This document shows, piece by piece, positions 1-6,551 of a stretch of 13,028 bases of DNA. The notes beneath the pieces were generated by a model. The model was given only the letters and a program-made list of their open reading frames with translations. It was not told where the DNA came from and did no database searches. Position numbers and translations under genes: made by a program. The stretch's first letter is position 1; every line of letters starts with the position of its first letter. The stretch comes from Pseudomonadaceae bacterium (GTDB lineage Bacteria > Pseudomonadota > Alphaproteobacteria > UBA2136 > UBA6156), in the NCBI GenBank assembly GCA_947464215.1, contig CANHVX010000015.1, forward strand, positions 1 to 13,028. The letters are read 5' to 3'.

Positions 1-215
1 ATAAAGCCAAAATCAGCCATCGCCTGCACCACCACATCGGCGCCGCGGGTGCGGGCATCGGTGGCCACCAGGTCCAGCTTGGCGCGGTCACGGCCAATCA
101 GGTAAAGCCGTGCGCCCGGCATCGCCCACAAACGGATAGCCTCCTGGGCAATGGCACTGGTGGCCCCCAGTACCAAAATGCGCTGCGGCACATCAACAAT
201 AGGCTTACGGAACAT
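1..215 (-). CDS. dprE2: DprE2-like short-chain reductase, 3' part cut by window edge
   Basis: Only the N-terminal 71 residues are in the window; the gene runs off the left edge. The visible part is a Rossmann fold typical of short-chain dehydrogenases: a beta strand (RILVLGA, about residues 12-18), the nucleotide loop GATSAIA (17-23), then LYLIGRD (37-43) ending the second strand. The spacing and the GATSxIA form resemble mycobacterial DprE2, which reduces the 2-keto intermediate made by DprE1 to polyprenyl-phosphoryl-arabinose with NAD(P)H. The catalytic Tyr/Lys lie outside the window. The ATG at 215 is preceded by a strong ribosome site (GGGGGAG, plus-strand 224-230), and only 18 bases separate it from the stop of the DprE1-like gene, so the two are co-transcribed. 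The specific DprE2 assignment rests largely on this neighbour; the SDR family itself is clear. Confidence 0.75.
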   Translation of the reverse strand, partial: MFRKPIVDVPQRILVLGATSAIAQEAIRLWAMPGARLYLIGRDRAKLDLVATDARTRGADVVVQAMADFGF

Positions 216-233
216 GGTCGCTTCTCCCCCCGG

Positions 234-1595
234 TTATGTATAATTATCAACCGCACTCACCCGTGCCCAAAAATCGCTGTGCATGTGCGGGTCTTTCACC
301 TCCGCCAAACGCGTCCAGTGGGGGAACATGCGCTGGAATCCGCGCGCACTCAGCGCCGAGTCTTTGGCTGGATAGATGGCGCCACCAGCCAGCAACACAA
401 TGTCTTCCACCTGCCGCAGCAGATGGAGCGTGGGGGTGCCTTCCATCAACAGGTCAACGGCCAGGGTTACCCCTGCGCGGGGGAAGCTGCACCACCCCAC
501 CGGGGGGTGGCCACCCAAATATTTCAGGGTATTGAGGAAGGTGGGGCGCCCCTGCGTGCGCAACAAGCGGATGATTTTTACCAGCGCCCCCTCCGCCACC
601 TCATGGGGGATAACCACCTGGCACTGCAAAAACTGCGCCGGGCCATACAGGTTGCGCCAGTTGCCAATGCCATCAAGGGGCCAAAAAAACGCGCGGTAAT
701 CTACCACGGCCTCGCGCCGGCGCGGCCGCATGCGCCAGAGCGTGTTAAACGCCCGCACAGCAAACGGGTTAACTGCATTAAAAGGCAATGGGAATGGCAC
801 AGCCACCGCCGGCAACGTGGGTGCTGGCAACACGCCGTCTCCCGCGTCGAGCCAATTGGCCAACTCCACGTATCCTCGCCCAAGGGCATTGTCGGGCGCC
901 AACAGGTCAATCCAGGCCACCGAAAACTCATGGCCGGGGCCATGGATGGCCATCGCCTCAAAAAAATCAGCAAGGCTGCGCAGCGGCACAATACGCCGTG
1001 CAAGCAACCCACTGCCAAGGGGCCGCAAACGCAATTGCGCGCGCACAATTACGCCGGTCAGGCCAAGGCCGCCCACGGTGGCATGGAAGAGCCTGTCGCC
1101 GGGCTTAAGGGTCTGCATGGGGGCGTCGGTGCGCCAGAGGTCAAGCGCAACAACATGGTGGCCAAAACTGCCGCCCCAACCGCCGTGGGCGGGGCCGGGG
1201 GCGTGGTGGTTTTTGCCGTGGATATCATTGGCGATGGCCCCCCCCACGGTCACAAAACGGGTGCCGGGCACCACGGGCAGCATCCAGCCACGGGGGGCGG
1301 CAAAGGCCAAAATCTCATGCAACGTGGCCCCGGCTTCCACGGTTAAAAGGCCCGTGGTGGCGTCAAAGGCCAGCAGGCGGTTGCAGGCGCGCATGTTCAG
1401 CAACACGCCGTCGCGGTTAAGGCCAACATCGCCCTGGCTGCGGCCATTGCCATGGGCCAGAATCAGGGCACCCGGGGGCATAGCATCCAGCATGGCGGGG
1501 CCTAGGTCGCTGGGCCAGGCTATCTCTTGCATGCGCTGCGCCTGGGCGGGGTATCCCCCCCAATTCAACGCGCGATGTGTCACCGGGGCCGTCAT
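234..1595 (-). CDS. dprE1: DprE1-like FAD-dependent polyprenyl-phosphoryl-ribose 2-oxidase
   Basis: This 453-residue protein belongs to the VAO/ALO FAD-oxidase family and closely resembles mycobacterial DprE1, which oxidises C2 of polyprenyl-phosphoryl-beta-D-ribose. The FAD domain carries HGNGRSQGD (48-56), PVVPGTRFVTVGGAIANDIH (107-126) and HGKNHH (126-131), and the FAD-pyrophosphate region ATVGGLGLTG is at 172-181. The substrate domain has FLQCQVVIP (322-330) and a C-terminal YPAKDS (408-413), whose Tyr408 and Lys411 align with active-site Tyr415 and Lys418 of the M. tuberculosis enzyme; His126 and Lys128 align with His132 and Lys134. Two oddities are visible: Ala379 stands at the position of Cys387, the benzothiazinone target, and about eight extra residues (around 134-141) follow HGKNHH. 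The ATG lies three bases after the stop of the HAD-UbiA gene, with GGGAG upstream, implying translational coupling. No signal peptide is seen. Family confidence is high; the sugar substrate is inferred from the operon. Confidence 0.88.
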   Translation of the reverse strand: MTAPVTHRALNWGGYPAQAQRMQEIAWPSDLGPAMLDAMPPGALILAHGNGRSQGDVGLNRDGVLLNMRACNRLLAFDATTGLLTVEAGATLHEILAFAAPRGWMLPVVPGTRFVTVGGAIANDIHGKNHHAPGPAHGGWGGSFGHHVVALDLWRTDAPMQTLKPGDRLFHATVGGLGLTGVIVRAQLRLRPLGSGLLARRIVPLRSLADFFEAMAIHGPGHEFSVAWIDLLAPDNALGRGYVELANWLDAGDGVLPAPTLPAVAVPFPLPFNAVNPFAVRAFNTLWRMRPRRREAVVDYRAFFWPLDGIGNWRNLYGPAQFLQCQVVIPHEVAEGALVKIIRLLRTQGRPTFLNTLKYLGGHPPVGWCSFPRAGVTLAVDLLMEGTPTLHLLRQVEDIVLLAGGAIYPAKDSALSARGFQRMFPHWTRLAEVKDPHMHSDFWARVSAVDNYT

Positions 1596-1598
1596 CGG

Positions 1599-3128
1599 TT
1601 AGGCGGCTCCCATCATCACCAGAAGGGCAACCCCGGCGGCCATGGCTATGGTAAGGGGGTCGCGGGCGGCAAACACCAGGGGGTCATCGTGCACCTCTCC
1701 CCGGTGGGCCAAAAGCCAAATACGCCCCAACCACCACACCAACAGGGGGCACAGCGGCCATAGCCACACGGGAGAATCATACAGCGCGCGCACATCGGCA
1801 CTATTGAGGTAAAGCGCCACCACCAGCACCGCCAGCATGCCAGCGGCAACGCCTTGGGTGGCCACCAGGGGGGCGTCGCCCAGCTCATAGCCGCGGGCGC
1901 GGGTTTCACCGCGGGCGGGCAGGTCGCGCAACTCCACATAACGCTTCAATAAAGCCAGGCCATAGAACATCAAAAACCCAAACAACGCCAACCAATAACT
2001 TAGCTCAATATGGGCCGCCACCGCTCCCCCCCACAACCTTAGCCCCCATAAGGCGGCCAGGGCGGTTACATCGGCCACGGGTATATGTTTAAGGCGGAAG
2101 GAATACGCAAACGTCAACACCATATAGGCCAGCAAAATGGCCAACAGCGCCGCGCTGTGCCACAGGGCCAGCATCAGGCCCACCACCATCAGCACGGGGG
2201 CCAACATCAGGGCGGCAGGAAGGGGGAAGGCGGCGCTGGCCAAGGGGCGCTTGCATTTGCGCGGGTGGGCTCGGTCGGTTACCACATCCAACGCATCGTT
2301 TACCACATAGGCGCCGCTGGCCACGGCCGAAAAGGCGGCAAACGCCAGCATGGCACTGGCCCACGCGCTCAGGTCCAGCCACACATGCCCGGCCAGCATG
2401 GGGGCAAAAACAAGCGTATTTTTCAGCCATTGGTGGGGCCGAAGCAGGCGCCAAAAGGCTTTGGCCATGGGTTCTTCGCTCGGATAAACGGCCTCTACAC
2501 GGCCAAAGGCGTGGGCTTTGGCGGTTACGGTGGGGGTGGCATTGGCTACATAGGCGCGGCGGGCCACGGCCCATACGGCTACGTCATCGTCGCTGTTGCC
2601 TGCATAATCAAACCCCTGCACGCCAAAGCGGGCTACCAGGGCCTCGGCTTTGCGCGGGCCGGTCAGATTGGTGGCGGGGTCTTCGGTGCCCATCACGTCC
2701 AGGGCCATATCATGCATAAACGCCTGGATTTGCGGCAGCTGCACCACCCAATGGCGGGGGCTGCCGGTGGCCAGAATCACCGGTCGCCCGGCCTCGTGGG
2801 CGGCGCGCAACAGGGCCACCACACGGCTGTCCAGGGGCAGGGTCGGCATCCAATTGGCCAGTATCACCCAGTCTTGCAGCTGCAATTTGGCGGCGGCGCG
2901 GCCGTGTTTCAGCAATGTTAGCGCCCAGCCAAACACACGCAGGGGGCGGGTGCGCAGCAGCCAGGCCAGGCCTTCGGCCATCAGGTCGCTTTTCTGGAGG
3001 GTGCCATCCAGGTCCACCACCAAGGGGGTAGGCCCGCTGTCAACCAACCGGGCGCCGCCAATATCCGGCGCGGGGGTGGTTTTGGCCAAAACGGGGTTGG
3101 GGGTCAGGGGGCGGCGTGCGGGGGGCAT
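1599..3128 (-). CDS. HAD phosphatase-UbiA prenyltransferase fusion (polyprenyl-phosphate phosphoribosyltransferase type)
   Basis: This 509-residue two-domain protein is read from the ATG at 3128. Residues about 34-210 form a HAD hydrolase: motif I DLDGT (39-43, nucleophile Asp39, acid Asp41), motif II LATGS (Thr121), motif III Lys160, and motif IV GNSDDD (177-182). Residues about 225-509 form a multi-helix UbiA prenyltransferase with NDALDVVTD (277-285) and a second motif around YSFRLKHIPVADV (342-354). NDxxDxxxDxxHP and KRYVEL also occur in mycobacterial UbiA (Rv3806c), which joins PRPP to decaprenyl phosphate. With DprE1/DprE2-like genes directly downstream, the UbiA part probably makes polyprenyl-phosphoryl-5-phosphoribose, and the HAD part may remove its 5-phosphate; the latter is inference. 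The open frame extends 75 codons further upstream but that part encodes tRNA-Thr in antisense register and crosses a terminator, so it is not coding. No Shine-Dalgarno is seen before 3128. Confidence 0.87.
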   Translation of the reverse strand: MPPARRPLTPNPVLAKTTPAPDIGGARLVDSGPTPLVVDLDGTLQKSDLMAEGLAWLLRTRPLRVFGWALTLLKHGRAAAKLQLQDWVILANWMPTLPLDSRVVALLRAAHEAGRPVILATGSPRHWVVQLPQIQAFMHDMALDVMGTEDPATNLTGPRKAEALVARFGVQGFDYAGNSDDDVAVWAVARRAYVANATPTVTAKAHAFGRVEAVYPSEEPMAKAFWRLLRPHQWLKNTLVFAPMLAGHVWLDLSAWASAMLAFAAFSAVASGAYVVNDALDVVTDRAHPRKCKRPLASAAFPLPAALMLAPVLMVVGLMLALWHSAALLAILLAYMVLTFAYSFRLKHIPVADVTALAALWGLRLWGGAVAAHIELSYWLALFGFLMFYGLALLKRYVELRDLPARGETRARGYELGDAPLVATQGVAAGMLAVLVVALYLNSADVRALYDSPVWLWPLCPLLVWWLGRIWLLAHRGEVHDDPLVFAARDPLTIAMAAGVALLVMMGAA

Positions 3129-3134
3129 GGCAAT

Positions 3135-3163
3135 ATCATGAGTTTTCAGAGGCGATAGGTAAA
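3135..3163 (-). promoter_or_regulatory. Candidate promoter of the HAD-UbiA operon (leaderless arrangement)
   Basis: Reading the minus strand, TTTACC (3163-3158) is followed after 17 bases by CATGAT (3140-3135), each matching four of six consensus positions. The -10 box ends six bases before the chosen ATG at 3128, so transcription would begin at or very near the start codon. It lies downstream of the tRNA terminator, where the operon needs its own promoter. The match is weak and only positional logic supports it. Confidence 0.35.
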
Positions 3164-3220
3164 GCAAATTTGGCGCCAGCGCCAGCCCTGGGGGCGGAAG
3201 AACATGTCTTTCAAACGCAC

Positions 3221-3253
3221 AAAAAAGGGGCCTGCTTAAGCACGCAAGGCCCC
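3221..3253 (-). terminator. Intrinsic terminator after tRNA-Thr
   Basis: On the minus strand, GGGGCCT (3253-3247) pairs perfectly with AGGCCCC (3233-3227). With a one-base bulge, two further GC pairs extend the stem inward around a loop of about eight bases. Six T residues follow directly (3226-3221). It begins six bases after the tRNA CCA end, so it ends the tRNA transcript and insulates the HAD-UbiA operon from it. Confidence 0.85.
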
Positions 3254-3259
3254 AAAACC

Positions 3260-3334
3260 TGGTGCTGCTGAACGGGATTGAACCGTTGACCTCGTCATTA
3301 CCAATGACGTGCTCTACCACTGAGCTACAGCAGC
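3260..3334 (-). tRNA. tRNA-Thr(GGT)
   Basis: This 75-base gene folds into a full cloverleaf. The acceptor stem GCTGCTG pairs with CAGCAGC. The D arm is GCTC-AGTGGTA-GAGC. The anticodon arm CGTCA-TTGGTAA-TGACG gives anticodon GGT, reading ACC and ACT (threonine). A five-base variable loop (AGGTC) follows, then the T arm AACGG-TTCAATC-CCGTT, in which the A at the mouth of the stem pairs with T. The discriminator is A, and the CCA tail is encoded in the DNA. It is transcribed alone, with a promoter immediately upstream and a terminator immediately downstream. Confidence 0.98.
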
Positions 3335-3343
3335 AACACGCTT

Positions 3344-3372
3344 TCCCTAGCAACAGCCGCAGCGGTGGTCAA
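3344..3372 (-). promoter_or_regulatory. Promoter of tRNA-Thr
   Basis: On the minus strand TTGACC (3372-3367) matches the sigma-70 -35 consensus at five of six positions. After exactly 17 bases comes TAGGGA (3349-3344), a modest -10. The -10 ends nine bases before the tRNA 5' end, the spacing expected for a tRNA promoter with a very short leader. Confidence 0.75.
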
Positions 3373-3415
3373 CCCTTTTTATGGGGTGTGCAAACGGCTT
3401 CAGCAGGCGGGGCAC

Positions 3416-3444
3416 TTGCCACAGGCCATAAATTCGTATACATT
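3416..3444 (+). promoter_or_regulatory. Candidate promoter of the secreted-protein gene
   Basis: TTGCCA (3416-3421, five of six -35 positions) is followed by a 17-base spacer and TACATT (3439-3444, four of six -10 positions). It would give a leader of roughly 37 bases carrying the GGAG ribosome site before the ATG at 3489. It is divergent from the tRNA-Thr promoter. Confidence 0.5.
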
Positions 3445-3488
3445 TACGCACTACCCCATCACGTTTCCCCGCACCGGAGAACTCCCCC

Positions 3489-4028
3489 ATGCGTATCCTT
3501 CTTATCATGCTTACGTTCCTCGTGGGCTTGAACACCCCTGCCCTCGCCTATGGCGATTGCGCCGCTGGCGTGGGCCGGAACATCGCGGCCCTTCTCAAGG
3601 GGGCCAACACGGCGTTTAACTTGGTTAACAACGCCGAAAAGTCGGGGAGCGATGTCTACATCCTGCTGGCCGACGCCCAAACGGGCATCAGCCCGGTGGC
3701 CAAGCTGTCCACGTTTTCGGCGTCGGTAGCGGTCATGAACTGCGCCGCGCTCGAGGCCGCCAACCCCCACGCCGGAGAGCTCCGCATCCGTTGGTCAAAA
3801 TGGCTACAGGTGCCGGTCACAAAGGTCACGTCCGACCGCGTCCAGGCCGCCTTTACCGCACGCCTGAAAGCGGGCGGTGTCGGCCAAAACACCCTCCTCA
3901 CGGCCGACGAGCGCCAGCTCATCGCCGATACCCTCTCGGCGACCTGCACCTATGAAGGCGCCATCTGCGCCGACACCCGGCGCCTCGCCGCCAAACTGCA
4001 ACTGCCGCCCCCCAGCCGCCACAGCTGA
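3489..4028 (+). CDS. Small secreted protein of unknown function
   Basis: I do not recognise the family of this 179-residue protein. Residues 1-20 look like a Sec signal peptide: Arg2, a hydrophobic core (ILLIMLTFLVGL) and a signal-peptidase site ALA|YGDC after residue 20. The mature protein of about 159 residues has four cysteines (24, 85, 153, 160), consistent with two disulfides in the periplasm, and seems largely alpha-helical; no lipobox, repeats or further membrane segment are visible. A GGAG ribosome site precedes the ATG at 3489 at normal spacing. The gene stands alone between a divergent tRNA-Thr and a strong terminator, so it is probably monocistronic. Third positions are mostly C, as in the lysyl-tRNA synthetase downstream, which argues that it is a real gene. 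No enzymatic motif is visible. Confidence 0.8.
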   Translation: MRILLIMLTFLVGLNTPALAYGDCAAGVGRNIAALLKGANTAFNLVNNAEKSGSDVYILLADAQTGISPVAKLSTFSASVAVMNCAALEAANPHAGELRIRWSKWLQVPVTKVTSDRVQAAFTARLKAGGVGQNTLLTADERQLIADTLSATCTYEGAICADTRRLAAKLQLPPPSRHS

Positions 4029-4050
4029 ACGGGCGCCCGCGCACGAAAAA

Positions 4051-4082
4051 AGGCCTCCCGCCATCGGGGGGCCTATGTTTTT
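4051..4082 (+). terminator. Intrinsic terminator after the secreted-protein gene
   Basis: A ten-base-pair stem, AGGCCTCCCG (4051-4060) with CGGGGGGCCT (4065-4074), contains a single G-T wobble and closes on the loop CCAT. It is followed by ATG and five T residues (4078-4082). A run of six A residues on the other side (4046-4051) would give some activity on the minus strand. It ends only about 15 bases before the presumed -10 box of the lysyl-tRNA synthetase gene. Confidence 0.85.
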
Positions 4083-4096
4083 GGCGTGTTTCGGGC

Positions 4097-4102
4097 TATA
4101 AC
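4097..4102 (+). promoter_or_regulatory. -10 box of class I lysyl-tRNA synthetase, leaderless candidate
   Basis: TATAAC, in the context GCTATAAC, fits the alphaproteobacterial -10 consensus GCTANAWC exactly. It ends seven bases before the ATG at 4110, so transcription would start at the start codon, and no Shine-Dalgarno lies between. I could not find a convincing -35 at 16-18 bases upstream, which overlaps the preceding terminator. Confidence 0.5.
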
Positions 4103-4109
4103 ATCACCT

Positions 4110-5705
4110 ATGTTTTCAAGCACACACCTCCACGCCGCCACCAGCTGGCCCTTCCAGGAAGCCAAGCGCATCATCGCCCACGAAGAAGCCAAGGCCAAAG
4201 CCGGCCAGCCCGACAAAGGCTACACGCTGTTTGAAACGGGCTATGGCCCCAGCGGCTTGCCGCATATCGGCACCTTTGGCGAGGTGTTCCGCACCACCAT
4301 GGTGCGCCACGCCTACGCACGCCTGGTGCCGGGCCGCAAAACCCGCCTCATCGCCTTCTCCGACGACATGGACGGCCTGCGCAAGGTGCCCGAAAACGTG
4401 CCCAACAAAGAGATGCTGCGCGCCAACCTGCACAAGCCCCTCACCCAGGTGCCCGACCCCTTCGGGCAGTATGAAAGCTTCGCCCACCACAACAACGCCA
4501 CGCTGCGCAAATTCCTCGATAGTTTCGGCTTTGAATACGAGTTCATCAGCAGCACGCAGCACTACACCTCCGGCGCGTTTAATGCCGCCTTGCGCAACGT
4601 GCTCACCCACCACCAGGCCATTTGCGATATCATCGTGCCCACCCTGGGCGCCGAGCGGGCGGCAACCTACAGCCCCTTTATGCCCGTTTGCCCCGAAACC
4701 GGCCACGTATTGCAAGTCCCGGTTATTGCCACCAACGCACACACCGGCACCATCACCTACCGCCGCGAGGATGGCCGCGAGATAGAAACCCCCGTCACCG
4801 ATGGCCACTGCAAACTGCAATGGAAGGCCGACTGGGCCACCCGCTGGGCCGATTTAGATGTCGACTACGAGATGTGCGGCAAAGACCTCATCGATAGCGT
4901 CACTCTTGGCACCCGCATCTGTCAAACCCTGGGCGGCACGCCACCTGTCAATTTGGTGTATGAGCATTTTGTGGATGAGCACGGCGCCAAAATCAGCAAA
5001 AGCAAAGGCAACGGCCTCACCATCGAGGAATGGCTGCACTGCGCGCCCGCCGAAAGCCTGAGCCTGTATATGTTCCGCACCCCCACGCGGGCCAAAAAGC
5101 TCTACCGCACGCTTATCCCCACGGTGGTCGAAGACTACGCCACCCTGCTCGAGCAATACCCCACGCAAACGGTCGAAGAACAGCTGGATAACCCCGTGTT
5201 CCATATCCACAACGGGAACGTGCCGGCCAATCCGCTGCCCATTCCCTATGGCATGCTGCTGAACCTCATCAGCGTCACCGCCGCCACCGAGCCCGGCGTG
5301 GTCTGGAACTACCTCTCCCGCTACCGGCCCGAGCTCACGCCGCAGTCACAGCCCCAATTGGCCGCCATCATCAGCGGTGCGGTGGCCTATTACGCCAACA
5401 CCATCAAGCCCACGCAGGCCTACGCGCATCCCCAAACCGCCCCCGAGCACGCCACGCTGCACGCCGTCGCCGCCTTCCTGGAAACGCTGAATGGCACCGA
5501 AGACGCCGAGGCCATCCAGACCGAATTCTACGAAATCGGCAAAGCGCACTATGGGAAGGAAAACCTGCGCGCCTACTTCAAATTCATCTATCAGGCGCTG
5601 CTGGGGTTTGAAAACGGGCCTCGCCTGGGCACCTTTACCCGCGTTTATGGCCCCGCCAACATGCGCGAATTGGTGATGCAAGCCCTCGCGCGCACCAACG
5701 CCTAA
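4110..5705 (+). CDS. lysK: Lysyl-tRNA synthetase, class I (archaeal type)
   Basis: This enzyme attaches lysine to tRNA-Lys in the cytoplasm using ATP. It is the class I form, unrelated in fold to the class II LysS of E. coli and known from archaea, spirochaetes and many alphaproteobacteria. The class I signatures are visible: the HIGH-type motif HIGT (52-55, within SGLPHIGTFGE) and the KMSKS-type motif KISKS (294-298, within GAKISKSKGNG). FSDDMDGLRKVP (83-94) and SLYMFRTPTRAKKL also match the family. The length of 531 residues is normal. I chose the ATG at 4110 because a good -10 box ends seven bases before it; an in-frame GTG at 4086 would start upstream of that box. No ribosome site is visible, so the mRNA may be leaderless. 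The gene appears monocistronic. Confidence 0.95.
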   Translation: MFSSTHLHAATSWPFQEAKRIIAHEEAKAKAGQPDKGYTLFETGYGPSGLPHIGTFGEVFRTTMVRHAYARLVPGRKTRLIAFSDDMDGLRKVPENVPNKEMLRANLHKPLTQVPDPFGQYESFAHHNNATLRKFLDSFGFEYEFISSTQHYTSGAFNAALRNVLTHHQAICDIIVPTLGAERAATYSPFMPVCPETGHVLQVPVIATNAHTGTITYRREDGREIETPVTDGHCKLQWKADWATRWADLDVDYEMCGKDLIDSVTLGTRICQTLGGTPPVNLVYEHFVDEHGAKISKSKGNGLTIEEWLHCAPAESLSLYMFRTPTRAKKLYRTLIPTVVEDYATLLEQYPTQTVEEQLDNPVFHIHNGNVPANPLPIPYGMLLNLISVTAATEPGVVWNYLSRYRPELTPQSQPQLAAIISGAVAYYANTIKPTQAYAHPQTAPEHATLHAVAAFLETLNGTEDAEAIQTEFYEIGKAHYGKENLRAYFKFIYQALLGFENGPRLGTFTRVYGPANMRELVMQALARTNA

Positions 5706-5782
5706 GGCGCAGGTGTTGCTGCATCCGCGCGGCCCTTCCGTTTAAGGCAACAGCCCCCCTACCCGCGTAGAGCAACCCGCGC

Positions 5783-5788
5783 TAGCAT
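5783..5788 (+). promoter_or_regulatory. Possible -10 box of mtgA, leaderless candidate
   Basis: TAGCAT (in the context GCTAGCATC) ends seven bases before the mtgA ATG at 5796, the same geometry as at the lysyl-tRNA synthetase gene. No Shine-Dalgarno lies between and no clear -35 is visible 16-18 bases upstream. The 90 bases between lysK and mtgA show no intrinsic terminator, so read-through from lysK is also possible. Confidence 0.35.
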
Positions 5789-5795
5789 CACCCCT

Positions 5796-6512
5796 ATGGC
5801 ACACGCACGTCATGGTCACCGCGTCCGCTGGCGCCGCTGGGTGCTGCTTGGGCTGTTGGCGCTGTGCGCCACCCCGCTGGCTCTGGCGGTGGCGTATCGG
5901 TGGCTGCCGGTGCCGGCCACGCCGCTTATGGTCTGGCGCGTGGTGCAGGGCTATGGCTGGAAGCAGAACTGGGTGCCGCTCAAGGCCCTGCCCGCCCATG
6001 TGGCACGCAGCATCATCGCCACCGAAGACAACCGCTTTTGCACCCACGGCGGGGTCGATTGGGTCGAGGTGCAAGAGGTCTACGAAGACTGGCAAGACGG
6101 CGAAACCAAACTGCGCGGCGCCAGCACCATCAGCATGCAGGTGGCGCGGAACGTCTTTTTGTGGCCCAACCAAGATGTCGTCCGCAAGGGGCTCGAGGTG
6201 CCGTTTACCTACCTTATCGAATCGCTGTGGGGCAAACGCCGCATCCTCGAGGTCTACGTCAACGTGGTGGAATTCGGCCCCGGCATTTATGGAGTTGACG
6301 CGGCGGCAAAGTGGTATTTCAACAAAAAAGCCCGCAACCTCACCGCGGCTGAAAGTGCCAAGCTGGCCAGCATTTTGCCAAGCCCGCTGCGCTGGGGGGT
6401 GCAGCTGAAGGCGGGCAAGTCGGGGCCATGGGTCCAAAAACGTTCAGCCTCCATTCCGCGCCGGGTGGCACAGCTGGGGGCCGAATCCTTTGGCTGCCTC
6501 ACACGCCCGTAA
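5796..6512 (+). CDS. mtgA: Monofunctional peptidoglycan glycosyltransferase MtgA
   Basis: This 238-residue inner-membrane enzyme polymerises lipid II into glycan strands at the outer face of the membrane. One N-terminal membrane anchor (about residues 15-35) follows an Arg-rich cytoplasmic tail, and the rest is a single GT51 domain without a transpeptidase domain. The five family motifs are present in order: ATEDNRFCTHGG with catalytic Glu77 (75-86), RGASTISMQ (107-115), RKGLEVP (130-136), KRRILEVYVN with Glu152 (147-156) followed by GPGIYGVDAAA, and AKLASILPSP (188-197). FLWPNQDVVRKGLE is characteristic of proteobacterial MtgA, and the length is normal. Function and context fit cell-wall growth, like glmM elsewhere in the window, but the two are not co-transcribed. 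It converges on pntB, with 39 bases between the stops. Confidence 0.95.
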   Translation: MAHARHGHRVRWRRWVLLGLLALCATPLALAVAYRWLPVPATPLMVWRVVQGYGWKQNWVPLKALPAHVARSIIATEDNRFCTHGGVDWVEVQEVYEDWQDGETKLRGASTISMQVARNVFLWPNQDVVRKGLEVPFTYLIESLWGKRRILEVYVNVVEFGPGIYGVDAAAKWYFNKKARNLTAAESAKLASILPSPLRWGVQLKAGKSGPWVQKRSASIPRRVAQLGAESFGCLTRP

Positions 6513-6551
6513 CGTAAAATACGGCGTAAATCAGTGTTTAGGCAAACGGCG

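Noticed and set aside
279..1346. Long open frame on the plus strand across the DprE1-like gene
   Set aside because: It is antisense to a gene with clear catalytic motifs, and its translation has no recognisable domain. GC-rich codon use leaves antisense frames open.
3129..3353. N-terminal extension of the HAD-UbiA gene by 75 codons up to an ATG at 3353
   Set aside because: The extension is a translation through tRNA-Thr and its terminator, and would start upstream of the tRNA 5' end. The first plausible start after the terminator is the ATG at 3128.
4116..4820. A 234-codon minus-strand frame opposite lysK
   Set aside because: It is antisense to the class I synthetase, whose HIGH- and KMSKS-type motifs are intact, and the product is Gly/Val-rich low complexity.
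6504..6526. Hairpin CGCCCGTA / TACGGCG in the mtgA-pntB convergent gap, possible bidirectional terminator
   Set aside because: The seven-pair stem has a bulged base and no T-tract on either strand, so it does not meet the usual criteria.
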